Shown here in pieces: positions 47,121 to 56,524 of a stretch of 64,000 bases of DNA. The stretch covers positions 1,116,001 to 1,180,000 of the forward strand of contig JARWMV010000233.1 in the NCBI GenBank assembly GCA_030998015.1, written 5' to 3'. Every line of letters starts with the position of its first letter. Within the stretch, counting starts at the first letter, position 1. The translations under genes were made by a program, and so were the position numbers. The notes beneath the pieces were generated by a model. The model made no database searches and was not told the origin of the DNA. It worked only from the letters and a program-made list of their open reading frames with translations. This DNA is from Ceratorhiza oryzae-sativae (Eukaryota > Basidiomycota > Agaricomycetes > Cantharellales > Ceratobasidiaceae).

Positions 47121-50100
47121 CTTCCCCCCTTCAAGGCACGGGGGTCCTGGGGTGCCTTTGGGTGCGACTTGACATAGTCAGCGATGAGTTCTGGTGTGTT
47201 CACCAGGTCGTCATAGGTTAACCATTGTTGCTCGTCATAGCTGAGCCACTTGACATAGTATTCGAAGACATTAGATCTCTTGTTGTATCGTGACTTTATG
47301 ATCTGTTCCACTTCAAACTCTTCTTCCCCTTCAGGAGTTACCACAGGTGGTGGTGGGGGAACCTGATGGCCATAGGGGTCATCTTTATATTTGGTCAGGA
47401 GTGAGACATGAAACACTGGGTGTATTTTCATGGTTATCAGTAGGTCCAATTTGTAGGCATGTGTGCCATGTTGTGCTACCACCCTGAATGGTCCAACTCT
47501 TTTGTGGGCCAGTTTTCTGGAGGCCTGCTGTGTCTGTATGTTTTTGGTATCAAGCCAGACTTTGTCTCCAACCTTAATAGCTTCAGGAGCCCGATGCTTC
47601 TGGTCATAGTATTCCTTGATCCTCTGGTTTGCTATTTCCAGGGCTGCCCTAAGTTCGTCATGGCCCTTTTGAAGCCATTCTGCATGATTGTCTGCTAGGG
47701 GGAATTCTTGTCCCTCCTTGTCCCCAACTGCCAGCCTTGGGTGGAAACCATAGTTTGCAAAAAATGGTGATTTGCTGGTTGAGGCATTGACACCATTGTT
47801 GTAGGCAAATTCAGCCAAGGGTAAGAGTGAGACCCAGTCATCCTGCTGATCTGATACATAGTGTCTCAGGTACCCTTCTACTACTTGGTTAGCCCTTTCT
47901 GACTGGCCGTCCGTTTGTGGGTGATATGCTGTAGAGTAAGAGGGTTTTATGTCTAGCCGTTTATACAGGTGCCTTAGGAACTTGGATGCAAAGTTGGGGC
48001 CACAGTCTGAAATGGTTTTCTGTGGTAGCCCATGAAGTTTCCATATGTAGGTTAGGAACAGGTTTGCACAGTCCATGGCACTGGCCTCTGATTGACATGG
48101 GATAAAGTGGACCATTTTTGTTAGTCTGTCGACTACTGTGAATATGGCGTCAAACCCTTCTGACAAGGGTAGTCCTGTGATCAGATCGTAGGTGATTTCT
48201 TCCCAAGGTTTTTCTGGTGCTGGTATTGGGTTTAGGAGCCCTGGGGGAACCTGGTTGCTGTGCTTGTTCCTGATACAGGATTCACAATGTGTGACATATT
48301 TGTTGACTGATTTTTTCATTGATGACCATGTGTATTTGCAGTTTAACAGTTCGTATGTTCTGAACTGTCCTGGGTGTCCTGCAGCTGGGTTGTCGTGACG
48401 GCTTTCAATGATCAGTTTGCGAAGTTCTTTGTTATTTGGGACATAGATTTGGCCCTTGTATCATAAAAGTCCTTCATCCCATTCCCAGTTTTTGACCTTT
48501 TCATTGTCGTCTAGGGCTTTTAGCACTTTTGACAGGTGCTCGTCCCCTGGGATAGCATCCCTAATGAGTTGTTCCAGGTCATTGTCTGGCGTGATTGCTT
48601 GCAGGCCTAGTGATCTTAGCTCCAAGAATTGGTTTTGCGCAAGCAGAGCTTGGCTCTCACCCCCCTCTTTAGGGATGTGTCTTGACAGCCTAGAGAGTAT
48701 GTCTGCCCGGCAATTCTTCGCCCCTTCAATATATAGAATCTTGAATTCAAATCTGGATAAGAATTCATGCCACCGTGTGACTTGGCTGTTCAGTGGCCGA
48801 TTTGTCTTCCAATACTCCAGATTCCTGTGGTCACAAACAATGTTTACCAGGTGTTCAGCCCCTTCTAGCAAGTGACACCAGTGTTTGAGGGCCTTTATAA
48901 TTGCCAGCATTTCTTTGTTGTAGATATCATAATTCCTTTCTGCTGGGACCATTGCCTTGGAGTAATAGGAGATCGGGTGGAGCATTCCGTCCTCTCCATA
49001 TTGCAATAATACAGCGCCTGTGGCATAGCCTGAGGCGTCCGTTTCCAAAATGAATGGTTTGTTGGGTTCTGGCTGAATTAGGAGGGGGGCTTCTTTTAAT
49101 TTCTGCTTCAGCAGGTTCCATGCCTGATCCCTTTCTTCTGTCCATTCCCATTTTACATCCTTCTTGACCAGCTCATAAAGACATCTTGTAATTTTCGAAA
49201 AATCTTTTATGAAGTGCCTCAACCAATTTGCAAACCCTAACCCTTCCAGGACTTCGGTTGGGTTGGTAGGGGTTGGCCATTCAACAGCTTTTTCGACCTT
49301 GGCTGGGTCTACTTTAATTCCCTGGGGAGTCACCACTATTCCCAGGTAATCAACTTCGGTGACATCGAAAACACACTTCTCCAGGGCACAATATAGGCCA
49401 GCCTTTTGGAGGCGATGTAAGACTTCCTTGACATGTTCATCATGTTCTTCTTGGTTTTTGGAAAATACTAGGATGTCGTCCATATAGATTACAACATAGA
49501 TGCCCTCAATGTCTTGGAACTCTTCCTGGATCATGGCCATGAAGGTTCCCAGTGTGTTCTTTTGACCAAATTGCATGACTAAGGGCTCGTACAGCCCATA
49601 TTTGGTCTTAAAAGCTGCTTTCCATTCGTCCCCTTCCTGAATTCGTATGAGGTTGAAGCCCCACTTTAGATCGAACTTGGTGAATATCTTTGCCCCATGC
49701 AGAGTCTCCTCTATATCATTGATGCGTGGGAGTGGATACACATTAGAGACTGTCATTTCGTTTAGTCGACAGTAGTCGATGCACATGCACAACTTCCCAT
49801 TCTTCTTTTTGACAAATATGACTGGGGATGCCATTGGCGACCTTGAGGGTCTGATATGCCCTGCTTTCAGTTGGCGATCCAAGGTTTTGCGCAATTCTGC
49901 ATCTTCCTTGACACCCACGCTATATATGGGACCATGCCTTGGCTTGGCATCTGGTTTTAAATCTATTTCCATATCCCACTTTCTATGGGGTGGTAATGGT
50001 TGGACGTCGTCTTCTTCAGCAAATATTTTCTGGAATTCTTTATATTTTGTTGGGAGGGAGCCTAGGGAGTCCAGCTGAAGCTCCTTAGGTTCATTTGCAC

Positions 50101-50638
50101 GCATGTGCAAGGGTTTTGTGATGCAATGCTTCAGGCATATTGGTGAGTTGAACTTCATGTCTTTTTCATCCCAATCAATGTCAGGGTTATGGAATTTGAG
50201 CCATGACATGCCCAGGACTAAATCATTTTTGCCAACGTTCACAACATAGGCACTGAGGATCTCTCGGTGCTCTTGAATGCACAACTCAAAGGTGCAGTAA
50301 TGGGTCACAGACCCAGAGTCTATCTCCCTTCCATCGATTACCCTCAGTTTCTTGGGTGTTTTTAGGGTGACAGTAGGAATACGGTATTGTTTAACCAAAT
50401 CTTCATGTATAAATGCTGACGTAGCCCCTGAGTCAATCATGGCCCATCCGTTGAATTTTTTCATGTTATATGCAGACTTGTGTTCAGGGGTTATGCGCAG
50501 AGGGAATGCATGAAAGAAAAACTGTAGTTGTGATTGGTTTCCTAATGACATACATTCCATTTCCATATTTTTATTTTCATTATGCACATTTTGTAACATA
50601 GCGCCCAAGACCGCCCCCCTGGCACGGTTTGAGCTCAT
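47108..50638 (-). pseudogene. Pol of element B (protease-RT-RNase H-integrase-chromodomain), one in-frame stop
   Basis: The ATG at 50638 overlaps the gag stop as ATGA. Protease GWAMIDSGATSAFIH. RT: PVIFVKKKNGKLCMCIDYCR, FDLKWGFNLIRIQEGDEW, and VVIYMDDILVFSKN (YMDD intact). The usual PFGLTNAPATFQ block instead reads MQFGQKNTLGTFMAM. RNase H: FILETDASGYATGAVLLQYG. TGA stop at 48461-48463, then the same frame resumes YKGQIYVPN, HDNPAAGHPGQFRTYELLN. Integrase from 48319: WEEITYDLITGLPLSEGFD, SDCGPNF, DGQSERANQ (Glu present). Chromodomain VEQIIKSRYNKRSNVFEYYV, then KWLSYDEQQWLTYDDL. About 1176 codons; it ends 13 nt inside the LTR. Confidence 0.93.
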
Positions 50639-52026
50639 TCTTTTACTGACTCGTCGTCAGTTGTTTCTACATCCTCAACTGCTGCCTCATATCCTGACAT
50701 CTTGGCTGAAGGGCATTTGGCAGCAATGTGGCCGCGCCCTCCACAGTTGTAGCAGGTGTTTGTGCCCTTCCCTTTTCCTGCGCTATCCAGATCCATTGCG
50801 TCTGGATCCTTTGCCTTGGGGGCCACTGGTGGATGGTTGTCCTTCTTTATGTCTTTGAAGGATTCTTGTATGTTGGCATTACTGCCATCGTAGCGGACGG
50901 TTGGAACTGTGAAGCCCTTTGCATTGGGCCCAATGGCTACAATTTGACCTTTTACAGCCCTGCCATCTTTAATCTTGTATACTCGTTCCCCATTCTTGAA
51001 TTTCTCCTTTTGGGGAGCACCTTGGGGGTAATTCGTGGGCCTGCTGGTCGAAGCATTGTTGCTGCTGGACTTGTTACCCCCATGAGATGTCCTCTTGCTA
51101 CTGAAAGAAATGAGGTGGCAGTCAATTTCCAGGGCCTGCTGTGTGAGCTGGGCGAATGTCTTTGTGCAGGGATCATAATTTTGGGCTACCATGCTGTCCG
51201 TTACATCAGACGACAAACCATCATAGAATTGATCATGCATAGCTGCATCATTGTAGTTGAGCCCAGTCGAGTATAGGTTGAACAGAGTGAGGTAGTCTTG
51301 GACTGTTTTGGATTGTTTCAGTTTCCACCATTTGTCACAGTTATTTTCAGTACGGTTCAAGTCCCCATATCGGGTGGTGAATTCCTGCCAAAACAGGTTG
51401 GCGTCATGAAGCCATGGAATTGCGGTTCCAGGGTTTAAGATTTCAAATTCCTCGTAGGAGTTGACCCATTCAGCTGCTGACCCTTCAAGATAAGAGGTGA
51501 TGAAGGCGACCACTTGATCAGCCGAATGCCCACTCATGTTTGTATTGATGTATCTGGCACATGCAATTCTGAATGAGATGGTGTCTTCCCGTTTTGTGCC
51601 ATCAAACTTTTGAGGGGCGGCCATCTTAACTTTTGCAGTCGACCCTCCAGAGGGAGCAGGTGCTGTTGGTTGTAGTTGGGCTGTACTGGAGGGAGCTGGT
51701 ATTTGAACAGCACCTGAGCCACCCATGGAGGTGTTGATTTGCGCTTCAATGCATGTGATAGTGGATTGGAGAATGGCTAACATTCCCACTAGGTTGTTGA
51801 CATTGGTGGCTAATCCAGCCACATCTGCATCTGTTTTTGTCTGATTCATGGTAAGTTTGGCCTCAAGTGAGTCTGTGTAGGTCTTATTATTGTGTTCAAC
51901 GTCCCCAATGTCATTTTGGAGATTATTGGTTCGCTCTTGCAGTTCGTCCATTGATTGAAGCATATAGATGACCTTATCTCCATCAGACATATTTGCCCAA
52001 GCAGGGGTGGGGGTTGGTGATGCCAT
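50635..52026 (-). CDS. Gag of element B
   Basis: An uninterrupted 463-aa frame from the ATG at 52026: MASPTPTPAWANMSDGDKVI, a coiled-coil-like N-terminus, then MAAPQKFDGTKREDTISFRI, WLHDANLFWQEFTTRYGDLN, TVQDYLTLFNLYSTGLNY. C-terminal zinc knuckle CYNCGGRGHIAAKC around 50730-50770, then an acidic tail ending DDESVKE. It stops with TGA overlapping the pol ATG (ATGA), suggesting termination-reinitiation for pol. Capsid/nucleocapsid protein of the retrotransposon particle, clearly related to gag of element A. Confidence 0.92.
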   Translation of the reverse strand: MASPTPTPAWANMSDGDKVIYMLQSMDELQERTNNLQNDIGDVEHNNKTYTDSLEAKLTMNQTKTDADVAGLATNVNNLVGMLAILQSTITCIEAQINTSMGGSGAVQIPAPSSTAQLQPTAPAPSGGSTAKVKMAAPQKFDGTKREDTISFRIACARYINTNMSGHSADQVVAFITSYLEGSAAEWVNSYEEFEILNPGTAIPWLHDANLFWQEFTTRYGDLNRTENNCDKWWKLKQSKTVQDYLTLFNLYSTGLNYNDAAMHDQFYDGLSSDVTDSMVAQNYDPCTKTFAQLTQQALEIDCHLISFSSKRTSHGGNKSSSNNASTSRPTNYPQGAPQKEKFKNGERVYKIKDGRAVKGQIVAIGPNAKGFTVPTVRYDGSNANIQESFKDIKKDNHPPVAPKAKDPDAMDLDSAGKGKGTNTCYNCGGRGHIAAKCPSAKMSGYEAAVEDVETTDDESVKE

Positions 52027-52237
52027 TTCAGAAGGGATTTGAGTAGATTTTTAAAGGCGACGGAGACGGTAAGGAAGTACAGGGAATTGAGAATTGTTTT
52101 GATAATAAAGGATTTCTGTTCCCCTCACAAGTCTATAAATTTCGAAGTTCCCGATTCCCGCGAACCTCAACCAAGTATTGTCCAAGTCCCAACTTTTGGT
52201 GTCTTGGCAACGATATGGGCACTCCACCCTCTTCAGT

Positions 52238-53062
52238 TTAGTTTGATCCCGAAGGAGTGCTTCCTTGGGGAGGATTGATTTGGGCTGCCGGAAGGGGTGC
52301 TTCTTCCTGAATTGGCGAGCCCGTGCCACTTAGAAAGGTGGGGTGAGGGAGGTCTGATGGCGTTGAGAAGATGGGGAAGGCGTACTCTTGGGGTGCAATT
52401 GTTTCTCGGACTATAGATTCTAGTCTGAGGTGGTCTTGGAGGAGGGATAGGTAGTCCTCCTGGTGTTCGCGCAACCGCTCAGTTAAGTGTGCACAATGGG
52501 CCTCAGCTTTGTAAAGTTTCTCACGGGTCTCTTCGTACTTGTTCCGGTAATAACAGTACCTGTCTTGGAAATTTTCGATAGTGTTTAACAGGTGACGAAG
52601 AAGCTGTTGACCAAGGTTCTCCAGCTTATAGCTGGTTGCGGGGGATGGTGTAGTAATAAAGGAATTTGTCCTTCTTAGGACAGTAAGGGCAGCACACTGG
52701 GAAGGTGGCTCCGTTTGCCCGATGGCAAATTTTGCACTCAGGGGCACCTGGCTTGGTGACAAAGGCTTGTTGGGCATGTCCGACTCTCTGGGGGCAGACT
52801 TTGATGATTACTACTCAGTTGAAATCGATGTGCCCGGCTTCTTCAAGGATACTTTCAACCAAGTTGAGGGTGAAACAGTGGATTGACAGGTGTCCAAACC
52901 ACCCACACAGATGGCAGCGCTGGTCTTCTGTAAAAGGTTGTGCCACTTGAGGGCTGTGCGTTCCGTCAGAGATGTACTCGAGCAAGAGCAAGATAAAAGA
53001 GAAAAATAGACCCTTTCCCGAGTCTATTGGAATAGGAAGGTGACCTCTGTTGCTCAGCTACT
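52238..53062 (-). CDS. extra leader reading frames of element B upstream of gag (zinc knuckle plus coiled coil)
   Basis: Between the primer-binding site and gag (52027-53300) lie two overlapping minus frames. The first (53062-52626) reads LSNRGHLPIPIDSGKG, VAQPFTEDQRCHLCGWFGHL (knuckle CHLCGWFGHLSIHC at 52875-52916), SILEEAGHIDFN, a TGA at 52815-52817, then KVCPQRVGHAQQAF and CKICHRANGATFPVCCPYC. The second, in another frame (52777-52238, 179 aa), starts MPNKPLSPSQVPLSAKF. It is helix-rich (NLGQQLLRHLLNTIENFQDR, LTERLREHQEDYLSLLQDHL), then Pro/Ser-rich. A frame change between the Cys-rich part and the coiled coil would make one protein. Element A has only a 354-nt leader and lacks this. Function unknown; nucleic-acid binding is inferred from the knuckle. 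Confidence 0.55.
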
Positions 53063-53300
53063 TAAGGGCAATGAGTGACCCCACCTCTTGTTGACGAAAG
53101 AGATTAGAGAACTGAAGCTTGTTACAACATGTGAGGGACCTGGCTATGCAAGGTTTCACAGAGGCACATATAGGGCAACAATATCTTGTGGCTGTGGATA
53201 GGTGGAGTAGGATTGGGGAAGGCAATGGGGAGTTATCTCAAGATGACACCAACGGCGTTCCAGAAGTATCTCAGACAACACTGAGACTTACAATTGTAAA

Positions 53301-53311
53301 GAACTTGACCT
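53301..53311 (-). promoter_or_regulatory. primer-binding site of element B, self-priming type
   Basis: Minus-strand AGGTCAAGTTC, 2 nt inside the 5-prime LTR. It is a perfect 11-nt complement of GAACTTGACCT, which in the LTR lies 37 nt after the start of TATATAAA (40653 and 40690 in the solo copy), the predicted transcript start. There is no TGG start for a tRNA primer. Confidence 0.75.
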
Positions 53312-53313
53312 GA

Positions 53314-53689
53314 TGTTGACGACGACAAGTCAGGCAATGAGGAAAATAGTAAGAAAGTGAAAGAACTTGTATTCGACAAGAGGTCAAGTTCTTGAGGAGT
53401 CCTCTGCAAACTTGACCTGGTTTATATACATAGTACAAGCCACATCATAACAAACAAGTCCATATAGTGAGTCACAACAGATAAGAGATAGAAGCAGTAG
53501 AAGCGACTGCGGAACTGCGGAATTTCACATCAGAGTTGAAATACATCTCGGTTACCGGTCCGGAACATTCCCTGAGTCACATGACACAGGTATACCATAA
53601 AAGGCAAGTATGTTTTGAAGATGATCTCATAAAATGTAGTAAATCGAGAAAATATTGTAGAGTGGATGTATGCGTGTCAGTTCGTGACA
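53314..53689 (-). repeat. 5-prime LTR of element B
   Basis: 376 bp, TGTTGACGACGAC...TTCGTGACA on the plus strand; carries the TATATAAA promoter on the minus strand. Followed by the TCCTA target duplication and the rest of the element A LTR. Confidence 0.93.
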
Positions 53690-53797
53690 TCCTACCTTAG
53701 ACGCTGTCAGTAAAGCCTCTGGCATCACTGCCCATAGGCTTGTCATCGCCACTTAGGTGTTTGACATTACTGTTCAGGTTGTAGCTCTGACACCTGC

Positions 53798-54442
53798 ATT
53801 CCTGCAGACTGGTGTTCCTGCACCATTGCATGACCACCACTGTTTATTGTGCTCAAGTGATTATTAAATGCGCAAAATTCAGTGCATTTGATTGATATGC
53901 ACATCATATCTTGGAGCTCAAAACTGAGAGAGATCAACGCAATTTAGTCTGGGGAAAATAATCAGGGGAAGCGCAGCCACTCATGCTCCCCTAAACTAGT
54001 AGGAAATACAGACATACATATACCATTCAACTCATCTTGCCAGGAGGAATTGAATGAGCATACTCACATCCTGATCCAATGCATTTCTGAGGAGATGTAA
54101 GTGATATACAGGGGATTAGCCCCCTGAACAGCACCACAAGCACCAGTGAAACCAGCCATGGGAATCTTGCTCCCCTGTCATGAATAGATGCAAACCACTC
54201 CCAATATTTATTATACCAAAAATCAGCATGATTGGAGCTGTATTAGTGGGTGAAATCCAGGCAACATGCCCCCTGATGCTTAAAATACCCCTAAATTGCC
54301 TCTGCACATGTGCACACTTGACTACAGACTCTCTGAGCATCATAAATGGATTCAGAGATATTTATTACCCTATTCTATATGTCTGGTGTGCTCTAAAACA
54401 GTAATTTAACATAATTTTCCAACTATGTGCAACTATTCAGCT
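53798..54442. repeat. interior of outer hAT copy (TpG-rich version)
   Basis: Aligns with 54594-55240 of the inner hAT copy over its length, for example GAACAGCACCACAAGCACCAG here against GAACAGCGCCACAAGCGCTAG there. Most differences are CpG to TpG/CpA in this outer copy. No coding potential is seen. Confidence 0.8.
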
Positions 54443-55874
54443 TAGAGGTGCTGTGCCAGGCTCCTGCAGCCAGAACTTGCCAGAATTCTGGCTAAAATTC
54501 CAGTGAATTCCGGCGTGCCAGTTGCCAGTGCAGGTGCCAGAATAGCCTCAAGGGTGCCAGAGTCCTAGGTGGAGTCCTGCAGTACTGGCATACCTGCATA
54601 CCTGAATACTGGCACATTGTCACCTGTACACGACCACCACGGATTGCATATATTAAGCACTCATAAAATGCGCAAAATTCAGCGGATCAAATTGTACTTT
54701 ACTTGATTACAAACGGTTAAGAAATGAGCAGTATCGGCGCAGAATCGTCTAAGAAAAATATTCAGGGGGATGCGCAGATGTTCAAGCTCGCTATCCTGAG
54801 CTCTAATTGGGGCGATATACATACCAATCGACTCGTCTCACTGAGAGGAATCGAATGCACATATTTTCATAATAAACGAACGCTTTTATCGAAAGTTATC
54901 AGCGATATAAAGGGGAAACCCCTGAACAGCGCCACAAGCGCTAGTGAAACCAGCCGTGCAAACCTCGCTCCCTTGCGCGGAGTCGATGCGCATTATCATA
55001 AGGACTCTATATACCAAAAACCAGCCTGATTGAAGGTGTTTTAGCTGGTGAAACTGGGGGAACAGCGCCCCTGATGCTGAAAACCCCCTGAAATGCGCCA
55101 TGGACACCCACACAGTGCTATTCTGGCTTTCTTAGTATCACAGACAGATTCAGGGATGCTTATTGCCCTATCTCAGGTACCTGAAACATCTGGAACAAGC
55201 TTATAACATAAATTTCCGACCATGTGCAGTGATTCTGCTGGGTTGACAGTGAGGTTGCCTGCACACACCCCGGTTCATAGTTATCCAGTCAATGTATTTA
55301 CTAGATATAATGTCAGTAGGGGTTTTTCAAGCTCAGGAGAAAGGCTAGCTGGTCGGATAAGCTTCAAACAGCTTTCTTTGTGGTGAAATAGCATGTGCGC
55401 ATTTCCCAGAATATTTCCTGAGCATCAATTTGGAGCGAACTATGCGTTATCGAATTTTTTGCGCGGAGCAAATGACATATCTGTGATCTCCTGATTTTTG
55501 CGCATTTAATGAGCTACTTTGCGAGAGATTGCAGTGAGGTTTATGGCCCTGGAAATGTTGGCCACAAAGACCCGAACAAAAGAACTGCGTAAAATTTGCC
55601 AGAATGAATTTCGTATGAAACGTGCTCTATATCATTGGAATGCTCTCTCTTCTGCGCATCTAATGAGCTATTACACAACTTGATGTGGTGAGTTCTGACC
55701 ATAGCCAGTTGCAGGAGTCCCAGGATTCTGGCATGCTCCTGCACCTGCCAGAATTCTGGCACAGACTCCGGCAACTGGCGAGCCAGTGCCAGTGCCAGTG
55801 CCAGAATGGCCAAAAAGCGCAGGAGTCCTGCTGCAGGTGCCGGAGTCCTGCAAAATTCTGGCACAGCTTCTCTA
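54443..55874 (+). mobile_element. hAT-like non-autonomous transposon no. 2 (inner copy), 1432 bp
   Basis: Ends TAGAGGTGCTGTGCCAG and inverse CTGGCACAGCTTCTCTA; perfect 8-bp target duplication ATTCAGCT at 54435-54442 and 55875-55882. It is inserted inside another copy of the same family. The subterminal 150 bp at each end are packed with CCAGAATTCTGG, TGCCAG and CTCCTGCA motifs, like the transposase-binding repeats of hAT elements. It retains many CpGs, so it is younger than its host. No transposase is encoded. Confidence 0.9.
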
Positions 55875-55882
55875 ATTCAGCT

Positions 55883-56516
55883 AGAATGTCACCACAACTC
55901 ATGCACAGATACCAGTTCATGGCAATCCAACCCATGTGTTGGAAAGATACAATGCTAGTAGGGGGTTTTTGAGGTCCAGGAACACGCCTAGCTTGTTTTT
56001 TTGGTCTCAAAATGCAGTCTTTGGGCTGAGATAGGACCTGTGCACTTGTAACAATATTTTTTGAGCATTTATCTTGTGCGATCTACGTATAGATGAATTT
56101 TCTGAACAAAATCAAAGACATATTCAGGATCCCATGAATTTTGCGCATTTTATGAGCTACTAACGAAGTGGATGTGGTGGGATTTACGGTAACTGAGATA
56201 TTGGCCTTGAGACTCAAAAACATAAAACCGCCTGCAATTCAACAGATTTAATTCTTTATGAGACGTGCTATATACCATTCGAAAGCCCTCAGTCACGCGC
56301 ATCTAATGAGATGTTACACAACTGAATGTGATGAGATTTGAACCAAATCAGTTACAGGAGCCCCGGAATTCTGGCAAGCTCCTGCACCTGCCGGAATTCC
56401 ATACGGAGTCTGGCTCCTGGCCTGCCAGAGCCAGAGCCAGAGCTGGAATCAAGAAAAATGCAAGGAGTCTGCCTGCAGGAGGCAGACTCCTGCAAAATTC
56501 CAGTGCAGCATCCCTA
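55883..56516. repeat. right part of outer hAT copy
   Basis: Continues the outer copy after the insertion; aligns with 55250-55870 of the inner copy (for example GTAGGGG(G)TTTTT(C/G)A and the CCTGCCGGAATTCC-type end motifs). Ends CAGCATCCCTA. Confidence 0.8.
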
Positions 56517-56524
56517 GTCTGCCT

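Larger units (their letters stand above)
46745..53689 (-). mobile_element. Ty3/gypsy chromovirus element B, full length (6945 bp), minus orientation
   Basis: Two 376-bp LTRs (46745-47120 and 53314-53689), 5-bp target duplication TCCTA at 46740-46744 and 53690-53694. Polypurine tract at 47121-47134 next to the 3-prime LTR. Order (minus strand): LTR, self-priming PBS, a leader reading frame with a zinc knuckle, gag, pol with chromodomain, LTR. Only one stop in pol, plus changes in RT, so it is much less decayed than element A, as its nested position predicts. Confidence 0.95.
40208..53792 (+). mobile_element. Ty3/gypsy chromovirus element A (interrupted by element B sequences)
   Basis: LTR retrotransposon with gag, protease, reverse transcriptase/RNase H, integrase and chromodomain in that order, plus strand. 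Target duplication CCTGC at 40203-40207 and 53793-53797. Its own length after removing a B solo LTR (377+5) and full B (6945+5) is 6253 bp. Polypurine tract GATGAGGGGGAAG at 46313-46325. Coding regions carry five TGA stops and lost catalytic residues, so it is dead. It is older than B, which inserted into it twice. Confidence 0.93.
46326..53792 (+). repeat. 3-prime LTR of element A, split by element B
   Basis: Left part 46326-46744 and right part 53695-53792. Together, less the TCCTA duplication, they are 517 bp, the same as the 5-prime LTR without its insertion. The preceding polypurine tract (46313-46325) confirms the boundary. Confidence 0.92.
40053..56516 (+). mobile_element. hAT-like non-autonomous transposon no. 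1 (outer copy), host of the whole nest
   Basis: Ends TAGGGGTGCTGTGCCA at 40053 and inverse TGCAGCATCCCTA ending at 56516; 8-bp target duplication GTCTGCCT at 40045-40052 and 56517-56524. An 8-bp duplication with TAGRGGTG ends fits the hAT superfamily. Contains element A (40208-53792, plus a 5-bp duplication) and a second copy of itself (54443-55874, plus an 8-bp duplication). Net length 1434 bp, against 1432 bp for the inner copy. Both carry arrays of CCAGAATTCTGG/GCCAG motifs near the ends and have no transposase gene. Confidence 0.88.
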
